Assembly: GCA_023487615.1 (NCBI GenBank)
Contig: JAMDBH010000041.1
Coordinates: 1-7,771, forward strand
From: Gammaproteobacteria bacterium
Lineage (GTDB): Bacteria > Pseudomonadota > Gammaproteobacteria > SURF-13
Length of the DNA stretch: 7,771 nt
Reading direction: 5' to 3'
Positions 1-6,174 of this stretch are shown here, in pieces. The notes under the pieces were generated by a model, which worked only from the letters and a program-made list of their open reading frames with translations, was not told the DNA's origin and made no database searches. The position numbers were made by a program, and so were the translations under genes. The first letter of the stretch is position 1, and the number at the start of each line of letters is the position of its first letter.

Positions 1-3
1 CAT
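1..3 (-). CDS. Start codon of a gene continuing beyond the left edge
   Basis: The minus strand reads GGAGG (15-11), a 7-nt spacer, then ATG (3-1). This is a near-ideal ribosome binding site and start codon for a gene that leaves the window. No residue beyond Met is visible, so the product cannot be identified from sequence. In many Gammaproteobacteria the gene after ftsX on this strand is rpoH (heat-shock sigma factor), which makes rpoH the first guess, by synteny only. Confidence 0.45.
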
Positions 4-36
4 CGTCTTACCTCCGGTAGCGGTTTAATTTTACCA
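4..36 (-). promoter_or_regulatory. Putative extended -10 promoter and ribosome binding site for the left-edge gene
   Basis: On the minus strand, TGG at 36-34 is followed by TAAAAT at 33-28. That makes an extended -10 element with five of six consensus bases. About 17 nt upstream only a poor -35 (GCTGCA) is seen, which is tolerable for an extended -10 promoter. Transcription would start near position 21 and give a short leader holding the GGAGG at 15-11. If real, the left-edge gene has its own promoter in addition to any read-through from the ftsX/cyclase unit. This rests on motif inspection only. Confidence 0.35.
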
Positions 37-88
37 TGTCACGGCGAGTTTGCAGCGGATCTAGCTATTCGCTGACCCTTGGAATGAT

Positions 89-111
89 AAAAACCACTGA
101 TATTTCAAGTG
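89..111 (-). terminator. Weak terminator-like hairpin after the cyclase gene
   Basis: On the minus strand, 39 nt past the cyclase stop, CACTtGA (111-105) can pair with TCAGTG (100-95) around an AATA loop. This gives six base pairs with one bulged T. It is followed by G and TTTTT (94-89), which resembles an intrinsic terminator. The stem is short and AT-rich, so it may be leaky. It would separate the cyclase transcript from the left-edge gene. Confidence 0.35.
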
Positions 112-149
112 TCTTACAGCTACTTAAGAGTGATACAATGCCGGAAAGT

Positions 150-1586
150 TCAGTTTTGGCCGGTAGCCCGCTTGGCTTCGCCATTAACGGCCACCAGCCC
201 TTGCTGGTTACACACATACGTACAGTTCCTCCCCGCCTTTTTGGCGGCATAGAGCGCCTGGTCTGCGTGGCTGAGCAACCGGGTCAGCGAGACCTCCGGG
301 TGATACAAGGTGGAGGCGACCCCTACGCTGATCGTCAAGGGAATATTTATAGGGTTCAGGGACTCAATACGTCGCCGCAGTTCCTCGGCCTGGGCCAGGG
401 CTTCACTTTCTCCACAGTGGGGTACGAGGATGGCAAACTCTTCCCCGCCAACCCTTGCGACGATAGGGTCGCCCTCGGTGTGCCGGTAAGCCACTTCCCC
501 CAGCCGCCTGCCGGTCTCAATTGCTTCCGGAGATTTAGTCCCTTCTATAAAATGCTGCCTGAGCGCCTGCGCGATCAAGACTAGTACACGATCTCCTGCG
601 ATATGGCCATAATTGTCGTTTATTTTCTTGAAATGGTCTATATCTATCAAATATACGCATAGCGGGCGGCTGGACTCTTTTTCGAGGCTGCGACTACCAT
701 GGTCGAACAGGTAACGCCGGTTATGCGCCCCTGTCAGGCTGTCCGTGGTGGCCAGACGGCTCATCTCCTCGGCCTGATGCTTAAGGGCGGTAAATTGCTG
801 CTTGATGAGCAGCAGTGAGCGTACCCGGGCCATGAGCACCTCGGCCACAATGGGCTTGGTGACAAAATCGTTCGCCCCGGCATGGAACACCTCAGCCTGC
901 TTTTTCTCATTGCTGATAGAGGTGACCACCAATACCGGCAGTTCTTGCTGGGAATAACGCAGCTTGGCGCGGATGGCATGTAGTAAATCGCCACCCGTCA
1001 TTTTGCCTTTGAGGAAAAAGTCGGTGATGACGATGTCCACCTCCGGCTCGTCCTCCGGCACGTTCCGCTCCAGCAGACTCAAGGCCTGTTCCGCGGTGCT
1101 GACCCGCTCCACCTGCAAACCGTGCGTTTCCATCACACGGCGTGTGATCTCTGCGGCGGTGGGGCTGTCCTCCACATAAAGTACCCTGCCCACCAAACCG
1201 AGATTCCGCTGAGTGAAGGCCTTGATAAAGCTTACAAACTCGGCATAACCCTGTGATTTATCAAAATAGTCCGTGACGCCGGCGGCAAAGCCTTCGCGCA
1301 GCAGCCGATCGTCCGCATTGCCTGAGACGACGATGATGGGGGTATAGCGCTGGATGGCGGTCTCACGGATACGCCGGCTGAGGTCGAGGCCATCCATGTC
1401 GGGAAGCAACAGGGCGGTGGTGATGAGATCGAACTTGATGGTGGTAAGATAGCCCAAGGCCTCGCTTGCGGTAGCGCAGGCGGTGATGCGGGCATTGCCC
1501 ATCTCGGCCCGCAGGCTGCGCGCAATCAGCGTGCGCGAGACCTCGGAGTCATCCACGATCATGATGCTTGTTGTTCGTTTTTCCAC
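150..1586 (-). CDS. Response regulator diguanylate cyclase (REC-REC-GGDEF, PleD-like)
   Basis: A 478-residue soluble protein expected to condense two GTP into cyclic di-GMP. Domain order is REC1 (about 6-125), REC2 (about 133-262), a short helical linker, and GGDEF (about 275-458). REC2 keeps its acidic pair E139/D140, phospho-acceptor D189, T222/S223 and K244. REC1 keeps D12/D13, S88 and K110, but the acceptor position in TALLLPDMDG is A58, so it is probably not phosphorylated. The cyclase domain has D282-SLTG, D315 for metal, NDNYGH (323-328) and an intact GGEEF (380-384), so it should be active. About 24 extra residues lie between GD (331-332) and GGEEF, and no RxxD inhibitory site is found there. 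The start is GTG at 1586, with AGGGG 9 nt upstream; internal Met9 has no such site. It lies 70 bp after ftsX on the same strand, so it may be co-transcribed. Family assignment is firm; the cognate kinase and target process are unknown. Confidence 0.93.
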   Translation of the reverse strand: MEKRTTSIMIVDDSEVSRTLIARSLRAEMGNARITACATASEALGYLTTIKFDLITTALLLPDMDGLDLSRRIRETAIQRYTPIIVVSGNADDRLLREGFAAGVTDYFDKSQGYAEFVSFIKAFTQRNLGLVGRVLYVEDSPTAAEITRRVMETHGLQVERVSTAEQALSLLERNVPEDEPEVDIVITDFFLKGKMTGGDLLHAIRAKLRYSQQELPVLVVTSISNEKKQAEVFHAGANDFVTKPIVAEVLMARVRSLLLIKQQFTALKHQAEEMSRLATTDSLTGAHNRRYLFDHGSRSLEKESSRPLCVYLIDIDHFKKINDNYGHIAGDRVLVLIAQALRQHFIEGTKSPEAIETGRRLGEVAYRHTEGDPIVARVGGEEFAILVPHCGESEALAQAEELRRRIESLNPINIPLTISVGVASTLYHPEVSLTRLLSHADQALYAAKKAGRNCTYVCNQQGLVAVNGEAKRATGQN

Positions 1587-1656
1587 CCACCCTTACCCCT
1601 TTTTAAACCAGCCAATACAACATCTGATAGGGGTTTGCATAATTCATACCAGGGTG

Positions 1657-2703
1657 TTACGTTGGCTCAATGGCGGCCAAGTGTCTATGCACGGCCAGCA
1701 ATGCACCGAACAGGCCAAGCGCCCCTCCCAGGCTCAGCAATACGAGACTGCCTTTAAGGCTTAAGTGGATCAGTTGGAAATCGCTGCTATAAAGCCTCGC
1801 GAGCTGTTCTATTGGGCCGCGCAGCAGTCCCAGGGCAAGCGTCACTAGTGCCCAGGCGATGACCCCGCCGAGTAGTCCATAGCCGAGGCCAAGGTAGAGA
1901 AACGGGCGGCGGATAAAGGCATCGGTCGCGCCTATAAGCTTGATGACCATGATCTCTTCGCGGCGATTTAGTATCGCCAGGCGGAGGGTGTTACTCACGA
2001 TCAGCAACACGCCGAGCGCCAACAGACCGGCCAGCAGTGTCACGCCGCGCTCGACGACCCGCAGAATCGCCTCCAAACGCTGTAGCCATTGCATATCAAA
2101 CTGCACGGCGTCGGCGTCGGGGAGAGCCCGTAGCGTGGTGAGCAGTTCCGTGACCGCCTGAGCAGGCGAAGTTCCTGCGGGAGGCGGCGTGGGATAGACC
2201 ACCAGCAGAGCCGGCAGGGGATTCTCATCCAACATCGCCAAGGCCTCGGCAAAACCGCTCTGTTTGCGCATCTCCTCGAGTCCTTGTGAGCGGCTAATCA
2301 GCTTGACCTGCGACACACCCGGCAGCGTGCGCAATCGCCCGGCGAGCGCGCTTGCCTGAGCGTCGCCGACCCCGGGCTTGAGAAAGACCGAAATCTGCCG
2401 CTCGTCGCGCCATTGTGTGCTATGCGCCTGAATAGGGCTCAATACCGCATACAGCCCGGCGGGCAAGGCGAGCGCGATGCCGATGACGGCGGCCGTCATT
2501 AAGGTGGCGATAGGGGCGCGGCTCAACTGTCCGAGCGTGGCGACAAACGCCTGCAGGTGTAACAGGATAAAGGCGCCAAAGCGGCGCCGGGGTGCGGGCG
2601 CAGAAAGCCTGGCTTCCGGTTGTTCTGACGGCCGTTGCAGCTTCTCGCGCGCAACGGGTGTCGCCCCTGTGCGGCGCCTACCGCTGCCGAAGAGATTCTT
2701 CAT
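1657..2703 (-). CDS. ftsX: Cell division protein FtsX (ABC transporter-like permease)
   Basis: A 348-residue inner-membrane protein, the partner of the FtsE ATPase. Together they form a divisome complex that relays ATP hydrolysis to periplasmic activators of septal peptidoglycan amidases (known for the family). A basic, proline-rich cytoplasmic tail of about 60 residues comes first. Four predicted membrane segments follow at about 65-88, 220-240, 268-293 and 317-338. The large periplasmic loop between the first and second contains the typical ISVFLKPG start (104-111). The cytoplasmic NRREEIMVIKLIGAT motif (246-260) is the FtsE-contact region characteristic of FtsX. Length is normal for Pseudomonas-type FtsX. 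The ATG at 2703 lies inside the end of ftsE (26-bp overlap), which suggests translational coupling. Confidence 0.95.
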   Translation of the reverse strand: MKNLFGSGRRRTGATPVAREKLQRPSEQPEARLSAPAPRRRFGAFILLHLQAFVATLGQLSRAPIATLMTAAVIGIALALPAGLYAVLSPIQAHSTQWRDERQISVFLKPGVGDAQASALAGRLRTLPGVSQVKLISRSQGLEEMRKQSGFAEALAMLDENPLPALLVVYPTPPPAGTSPAQAVTELLTTLRALPDADAVQFDMQWLQRLEAILRVVERGVTLLAGLLALGVLLIVSNTLRLAILNRREEIMVIKLIGATDAFIRRPFLYLGLGYGLLGGVIAWALVTLALGLLRGPIEQLARLYSSDFQLIHLSLKGSLVLLSLGGALGLFGALLAVHRHLAAIEPT

Positions 2704-3367
2704 GCGCCTTACTATCGCCGGTCAGCCAGCCGTTTTTGAGGGTGAGCGTGCGCTGCGACAAGCTCTCGATGAGGCTCACATCATGGCTTGCAATCAACAC
2801 CGTTACACCGAACTGATTGAATTGCTGAAACAGCTTCATGATCTCGCGCGACAGCTCCGGGTCGAGATTGCCGGTCGGCTCGTCGGCAAGCAACAGCGGC
2901 GGCTTGTTGACCACGGCGCGGGCGATACCGACGCGCTGTTGCTCGCCGCCCGACAGGACCAGGGGATAGAGCCGCTCCTTGCCGAGCAACCCGACCTTGT
3001 CTAGCGCGGCGCGCACCCGCCGGCCGATCTCCGCTGCACCGAGACCGGCGATCACCAGCGGCAGTGCGACATTGTCGAACACCGTGTGGTCATTGAGCAG
3101 CCTATGACTCTGGAAGACCATGCCGATGCTGCGGCGCAGATAAGGGATGCGCCGATTGCTGAGCGCAGACAGGTTTTGTCCGTTGACGATGATCTGACCG
3201 CTGCTCGCGCGCTCCAGCAGGGTGATGAGCTTCAGCACCGTGCTTTTGCCGGCGCCGGAGTGGCCAGTGAGGAAGGCCATCTCGCCGCGCTGGAGTTCAA
3301 AATCCAGTCGGTTCAGCGCCTCATAACCGCCGGGATAGCGCTTGGAGACCTGGTGGAAGTGGATCAT
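2678..3367 (-). CDS. ftsE: Cell division ATP-binding protein FtsE
   Basis: A 229-residue ABC ATPase that works with FtsX at the division septum on the cytoplasmic side. All nucleotide-binding elements are present: Walker [10 protein letters not shown] (35-43), Q-loop Q86, signature LSGGE (138-142), Walker B LLLADE with catalytic E163, D-loop NLD (167-169) and H-loop H195. Length matches the family (about 220-230). The N-terminus [14 protein letters not shown] is typical, which supports the ATG at 3367. No clear Shine-Dalgarno sequence precedes this start. Instead, the 13-bp arm of a large repeat hairpin ends 12 nt upstream. The gene lies 87 bp after ftsY on the same strand and overlaps ftsX. 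Confidence 0.97.
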   Translation of the reverse strand: MIHFHQVSKRYPGGYEALNRLDFELQRGEMAFLTGHSGAGKSTVLKLITLLERASSGQIIVNGQNLSALSNRRIPYLRRSIGMVFQSHRLLNDHTVFDNVALPLVIAGLGAAEIGRRVRAALDKVGLLGKERLYPLVLSGGEQQRVGIARAVVNKPPLLLADEPTGNLDPELSREIMKLFQQFNQFGVTVLIASHDVSLIESLSQRTLTLKNGWLTGDSKAHEESLRQR

Positions 3368-3380
3368 ATAACTACAGTGT

Positions 3381-3454
3381 CAAGTAGCAAGTGACAAGTA
3401 ACAAGGAGAATCTGAAACAACGTGTTTTTCTTACTACTTGCTACTTGAAACTTG
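3381..3454. repeat. Convergent 7-bp tandem repeats forming a long hairpin between ftsY and ftsE
   Basis: The plus strand at 3381-3408 holds four heptamers: CAAGTAG, CAAGTGA, CAAGTAA, CAAGGAG. The minus strand from 3454 down to 3427 holds CAAGTTT, CAAGTAG, CAAGTAG, TAAGAAA. The two runs face each other, so TCAAGTAGCAAGT (3380-3392) is the exact reverse complement of 3436-3448. This gives a perfect 13-bp stem. An inner AGTAA/TTACT stem (3431-3435 with 3397-3401) and a small hairpin at 3415-3427 can add to it. The block starts directly at the TAG stop of ftsY (3457-3455) and ends just before ftsE. No U-run follows, so it is not a standard terminator. It may modulate ftsEX relative to ftsY through RNA structure (inference). 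Confidence 0.85.
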
Positions 3455-4543
3455 CTACTGTTGTTCATCAAACAACGCCTCCACAAACTCCTTGGCGTTA
3501 AACTCGCGCAGGTCTTCGATCCCTTCGCCGACGCCGATGTAGCGTATAGGCAAACCGAGTTTCTTGGCAATGGCGAAGATGACGCCGCCCTTGGCGGTGC
3601 CGTCGAGTTTGGTGAGGATAATACCGGTTACCCCGACCGCCTGATGAAACTGTTCGGCCTGATTGAGGGCGTTCTGGCCGGTGCCGGCGTCCAGCACCAG
3701 CAGCACCTCATGGGGCGCGCCGGGATCGGCCTTGGCGATCACCCGTTTGACCTTCTTCAGTTCCTCCATCAGATTGCCTTGGGTGTGCAGGCGGCCCGCA
3801 GTGTCGGCGATCAGCACGTCTGCGCCGCGCGCCTTGGCGGCCTGCAGGGCGTCGTAGATCACCGAGGCCGAATCCGCGCCGCTGTGCTGGGCGATCACCG
3901 GAATGGCGTTGCGCTCGCCCCAGACCTGCAACTGTTCGATGGCGGCGGCGCGAAAGGTGTCGCCGGCGGCCAGCAGCACAGAGTGGCTCTGGCCTTGCAA
4001 CAGTTTGGCGAGTTTGCCGATGCTGGTGGTCTTGCCTGCGCCGTTGATGCCAACCATCAGTATCACAAACGGCCGCTGCGCGTGGTCAACCTGCAACGGC
4101 CGGCTGCACGGCTCTAGGATGGCGAGCAGGTCTGCGCGCAGCGCGGCAAATAGGGCCGCCGCATCGCTTAATTGACGCCGCGCCACGCGCGCAGTCAGAT
4201 CCTCGATGATCGTCTGCGTCGCCTCCACACCCAGATCGGCGCTCAACAACTGCGTCTCGATCTCCTCCAACAGCGCCGCGTCTATCTGCCGCTTACCGAG
4301 CACCAACCGGGAGAGGCCCTCGCCCAGGTTGCTGCGGGTGCGGCCGAGCGAGGTCTTGAGACGCGAGAATAGGCCCCGCCCAGTTGCGGCGGGAGACTCG
4401 ACGCCGGCGGTCGCTCCCGGCATCCTGCCTCCCGCGACATTATTAGTAGGATCCTTCGCTGGCGCTCTTCCTTGTACGTCAGAGCTTGTATCACCCGTCG
4501 CGGTGGCTGAGGGTGGAGATTTGTCTTTTCTGAAACTGAACAT
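3455..4543 (-). CDS. ftsY: Signal recognition particle receptor FtsY
   Basis: A 362-residue SRP GTPase that docks ribosome-SRP complexes at the inner membrane for co-translational insertion. A short low-complexity A region (about 1-55) is followed by an amphipathic, basic stretch ([14 protein letters not shown], 57-70) that probably binds lipid. A four-helix N domain follows (about 75-145), then the G domain. G-domain motifs: G1 GINGAGKTT (165-173), DTFRAAA (195-201), G3 DTAGR (247-251), G4 [10 protein letters not shown] (311-320), closing loop [10 protein letters not shown] (339-348). The A region is much shorter than that of E. coli FtsY (497 aa), which is common outside the enterics. The ATG at 4543 gives the usual [12 protein letters not shown] beginning but has only a weak ribosome binding site. 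It is the first gene of the minus-strand ftsY-ftsE-ftsX set and is divergent from the M16 genes. Confidence 0.97.
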   Translation of the reverse strand: MFSFRKDKSPPSATATGDTSSDVQGRAPAKDPTNNVAGGRMPGATAGVESPAATGRGLFSRLKTSLGRTRSNLGEGLSRLVLGKRQIDAALLEEIETQLLSADLGVEATQTIIEDLTARVARRQLSDAAALFAALRADLLAILEPCSRPLQVDHAQRPFVILMVGINGAGKTTSIGKLAKLLQGQSHSVLLAAGDTFRAAAIEQLQVWGERNAIPVIAQHSGADSASVIYDALQAAKARGADVLIADTAGRLHTQGNLMEELKKVKRVIAKADPGAPHEVLLVLDAGTGQNALNQAEQFHQAVGVTGIILTKLDGTAKGGVIFAIAKKLGLPIRYIGVGEGIEDLREFNAKEFVEALFDEQQ

Positions 4544-4620
4544 AGCTTTTTAGGTCATAGCATGCGCTGGATACGTTATCCTATCACTCAGGCCGGTTTT
4601 AGACGAACTGCTAATAGGAT

Positions 4621-4652
4621 GTTGGAAAAGCCCATCCATGGGCTTTTCCAAC
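4621..4652. repeat. Perfect 15-bp inverted repeat
   Basis: GTTGGAAAAGCCCAT (4621-4635) is the exact reverse complement of ATGGGCTTTTCCAAC (4638-4652), with only CC between. As RNA or single-stranded DNA it would fold into a 14-bp stem with a four-base loop. No T-run follows on either strand, so it is not an obvious rho-independent terminator, although it sits between two diverging genes. Confidence 0.9.
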
Positions 4653-4659
4653 TCGCTAG

Positions 4660-4679
4660 GCAAAAAGTGCGATTTTTGC
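4660..4679. repeat. 7-bp inverted repeat with A/T-run arms
   Basis: GCAAAAA (4660-4666) pairs with TTTTTGC (4673-4679) around a GTGCGA loop. It is the middle one of three tandem hairpins. Alone it could be chance; its position in the cluster makes it notable. Confidence 0.6.
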
Positions 4680-4685
4680 TTGGCT

Positions 4686-4721
4686 CCATTTTTCAAGCGT
4701 CTACACCGTGCTTGAAAATGG
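4686..4721. repeat. 12-bp inverted repeat with one bulge
   Basis: CCATTTTTCAAGC (4686-4698) pairs with GCTTGAAAATGG (4710-4721) around an 11-nt loop. The stem is 12 bp with one extra T on the left arm. It is the third hairpin of the cluster and lies 70 bp before the first M16 start. Confidence 0.75.
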
Positions 4722-4791
4722 CGGCACATCCGTGCACCGCACGCAGAGTGTTTTTCAACAACAACCTGCTAACTTACAAAGGATTTATCCG

Positions 4792-6174
4792 ATGCCTAGA
4801 TTGTTTCTCATCATACTGCTCTGCGTCACTTGGACGGCCGCCGCCTCGCCTGCCGAGGTCCATGAATTCAAACTGGACAACGGTCTTAAATTGATCGTCA
4901 AGGAGGATCACCGCGCGCCTGTGGTCGTCTCACAGGTCTGGTACAAGGTCGGCTCCAGCTACGAGCACAGCGGCGTCACCGGGCTATCGCATGTACTGGA
5001 ACACATGATGTTCAAGGGCACCCGCAAACACGGTCCCAATGAGGCCTCGCGCATCATCTCCGCCAACGGCGGCCGGGAAAACGCCTTCACCGGCCGCGAC
5101 TACACGGCGTATTACCAACAACTGGAAAAATCGCGCCTGCCGGTGAGCTTCGAACTGGAGTCCGACCGCATGCGCAACCTGCTGCTCAAGCAGGAGGAGT
5201 TCGTCAAGGAGGTCCAAGTGGTGATGGAGGAGCGCCGACTGCGCACCGACGACGACCCCGAATCGCTCACCTATGAACATTTCGCCGCCACGGCGTTTCA
5301 TAACGGCCCTTACCAGAACCCGGTGATCGGCTGGATGGACGATCTCGAGAATATGACTCTCGATGATTTGAAGCAGTGGTACAAAACCTGGTATGCGCCC
5401 AACAACGCCACCGTGGTGGTGGTAGGCGATGTGCAGCCCGAGGAGGTGTTTGCTCTCGCTAAAAAATATTTTGGGCCGCTCAAACCCAGCAAATTGATGC
5501 CGCTTAAACCGCGTCGCGAGGTCGAGCAAAAGGGCATGCGGCGGGCGATAGTGAAGGCCCCGGCCGAACTGCCGTATCTGCTGATGGGCTATCAGACGCC
5601 GTCGCTGACCGCTTCCCAAGGCGCGGACTGGGAACCCTATGCCCTGGAGGTGTTGTCGGGAATTCTGTCCGGCGGCAACAGCGCGCGACTCGCCAAGCAC
5701 CTGGTGCGCGAAGAACGCATCGCCGCGAGCGCCGGTGCGGGGTATAACCTGTATTCCCGCGTCCCTGATCTGTTTACGATCGAGGGAACGCCCGCACAGG
5801 GCCGCAGCGTCGCCGAGCTTGAGCAGGCGCTGCGTGACCAAATCAAACGCCTGCAGGACGAGCCGGTGAGCGAGGCGGAGCTTGCCCGCATCAAGGCGCA
5901 GGTCGTGGCCGGTAAGGTCTATGAGCAGGACTCCACCTTCGGCCAGGCGATGCAGATCGGAACCTTGGTGACCGTCGGCCTCGACTGGCGGTTGCAGGAT
6001 AGCTATCTCGATCGCATCAACGCGGTCACCGCACAACAGATCCAACAGGTCGCGCGTAATTATCTGAACGACGACCGGCTCACCGTCGCAGTGCTGGAAC
6101 CGCTACCCCTCGATCCCAACAAGAAACCGCCTGCGCCGTCGGACGGTCACTTAGGAGGCGGCAATGTACGTTAG
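4792..6174 (+). CDS. M16B zinc peptidase, catalytic subunit (pitrilysin family)
   Basis: A predicted 460-residue exported metallopeptidase. The inverted zinc motif HVLEH (67-71) sits in GLSHVLEHMMFKGT, and the downstream zinc ligand Glu (E147 in VVMEERR) is in place, so it should be catalytic. It has the standard two-lobed layout: peptidase lobe (about 22-230) and a second lobe with the GGNSARLAKHLVREERI region (294-310). I chose the ATG at 4792 because AAGGA lies 8 nt upstream. It also gives a signal peptide (basic R3, hydrophobic 4-14, Ala-rich cleavage zone near 16-21). An in-frame ATG at 4708 would add 28 polar residues ahead of the signal and lies inside the hairpin block. It overlaps the next M16 gene by 11 bp. 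The substrate is unknown; family members degrade small or unfolded peptides, and this pair is next to ftsY in pseudomonads too. Confidence 0.93.
   Translation: MPRLFLIILLCVTWTAAASPAEVHEFKLDNGLKLIVKEDHRAPVVVSQVWYKVGSSYEHSGVTGLSHVLEHMMFKGTRKHGPNEASRIISANGGRENAFTGRDYTAYYQQLEKSRLPVSFELESDRMRNLLLKQEEFVKEVQVVMEERRLRTDDDPESLTYEHFAATAFHNGPYQNPVIGWMDDLENMTLDDLKQWYKTWYAPNNATVVVVGDVQPEEVFALAKKYFGPLKPSKLMPLKPRREVEQKGMRRAIVKAPAELPYLLMGYQTPSLTASQGADWEPYALEVLSGILSGGNSARLAKHLVREERIAASAGAGYNLYSRVPDLFTIEGTPAQGRSVAELEQALRDQIKRLQDEPVSEAELARIKAQVVAGKVYEQDSTFGQAMQIGTLVTVGLDWRLQDSYLDRINAVTAQQIQQVARNYLNDDRLTVAVLEPLPLDPNKKPPAPSDGHLGGGNVR
6153..6163 (+). promoter_or_regulatory. Ribosome binding site that fixes the start of the second M16 gene
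   Basis: AGGAGG at 6153-6158 is followed by a 5-nt spacer and ATG at 6164, inside the last codons of the first M16 gene. This strong site argues that translation begins before the heptamer repeat. A TTG at 6212 would give a neater signal peptide but has no such site. Confidence 0.7.

Larger units (their letters stand above)
4608..4772. repeat. Hairpin cluster flanked by CTGCTAA direct repeats (possible small nonautonomous element)
   Basis: The 248-bp gap between ftsY and the M16 genes carries three successive inverted repeats (4621-4652, 4660-4679, 4686-4721). A direct repeat CTGCTAA occurs at 4608-4614 and again at 4766-4772, bracketing about 151 bp. Just inside each copy are roughly complementary ends: TGTTGGAAAA (4620-4629) and TTTTTCAACA (4751-4760), matching 9 of 10 in inverted orientation. 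This layout resembles a MITE-like or REP-like element with a target duplication, but it could be chance in an AT-richer spacer. No transposase is present. Promoters for the divergent genes must lie in or beside this block; I could not identify them. Confidence 0.4.

Noticed and set aside
36..584. 182-residue plus-strand reading frame over the cyclase C-terminus
   Set aside because: Antisense to the GGDEF domain, with no supporting motif or ribosome binding site. The minus-strand frame is certain.
3381..3454. CRISPR-like array
   Set aside because: Units are 7 bp, contiguous and without spacers, and no cas genes are near.
3364..3570. 68-residue minus-strand reading frame over the ftsY end and the heptamer repeat
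   Set aside because: It is out of frame with ftsY, and its second half is simply the translation of the 7-bp repeat block. It shows no protein-like domain.
4621..4652. Rho-independent terminator at the 15-bp palindrome
   Set aside because: No T-run follows on either strand, and it lies between diverging genes where no transcript needs to end.
4708..4791. Upstream ATG extending the first M16 protein by 28 residues
   Set aside because: It lies inside the third hairpin and puts a polar extension before the signal peptide. The ATG at 4792 has a proper ribosome binding site.
4984..6045. 353-residue antisense reading frame within the first M16 gene
   Set aside because: The plus-strand frame is a clear M16 peptidase with conserved motifs. 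The antisense frame is a GC-rich shadow without recognisable motifs.
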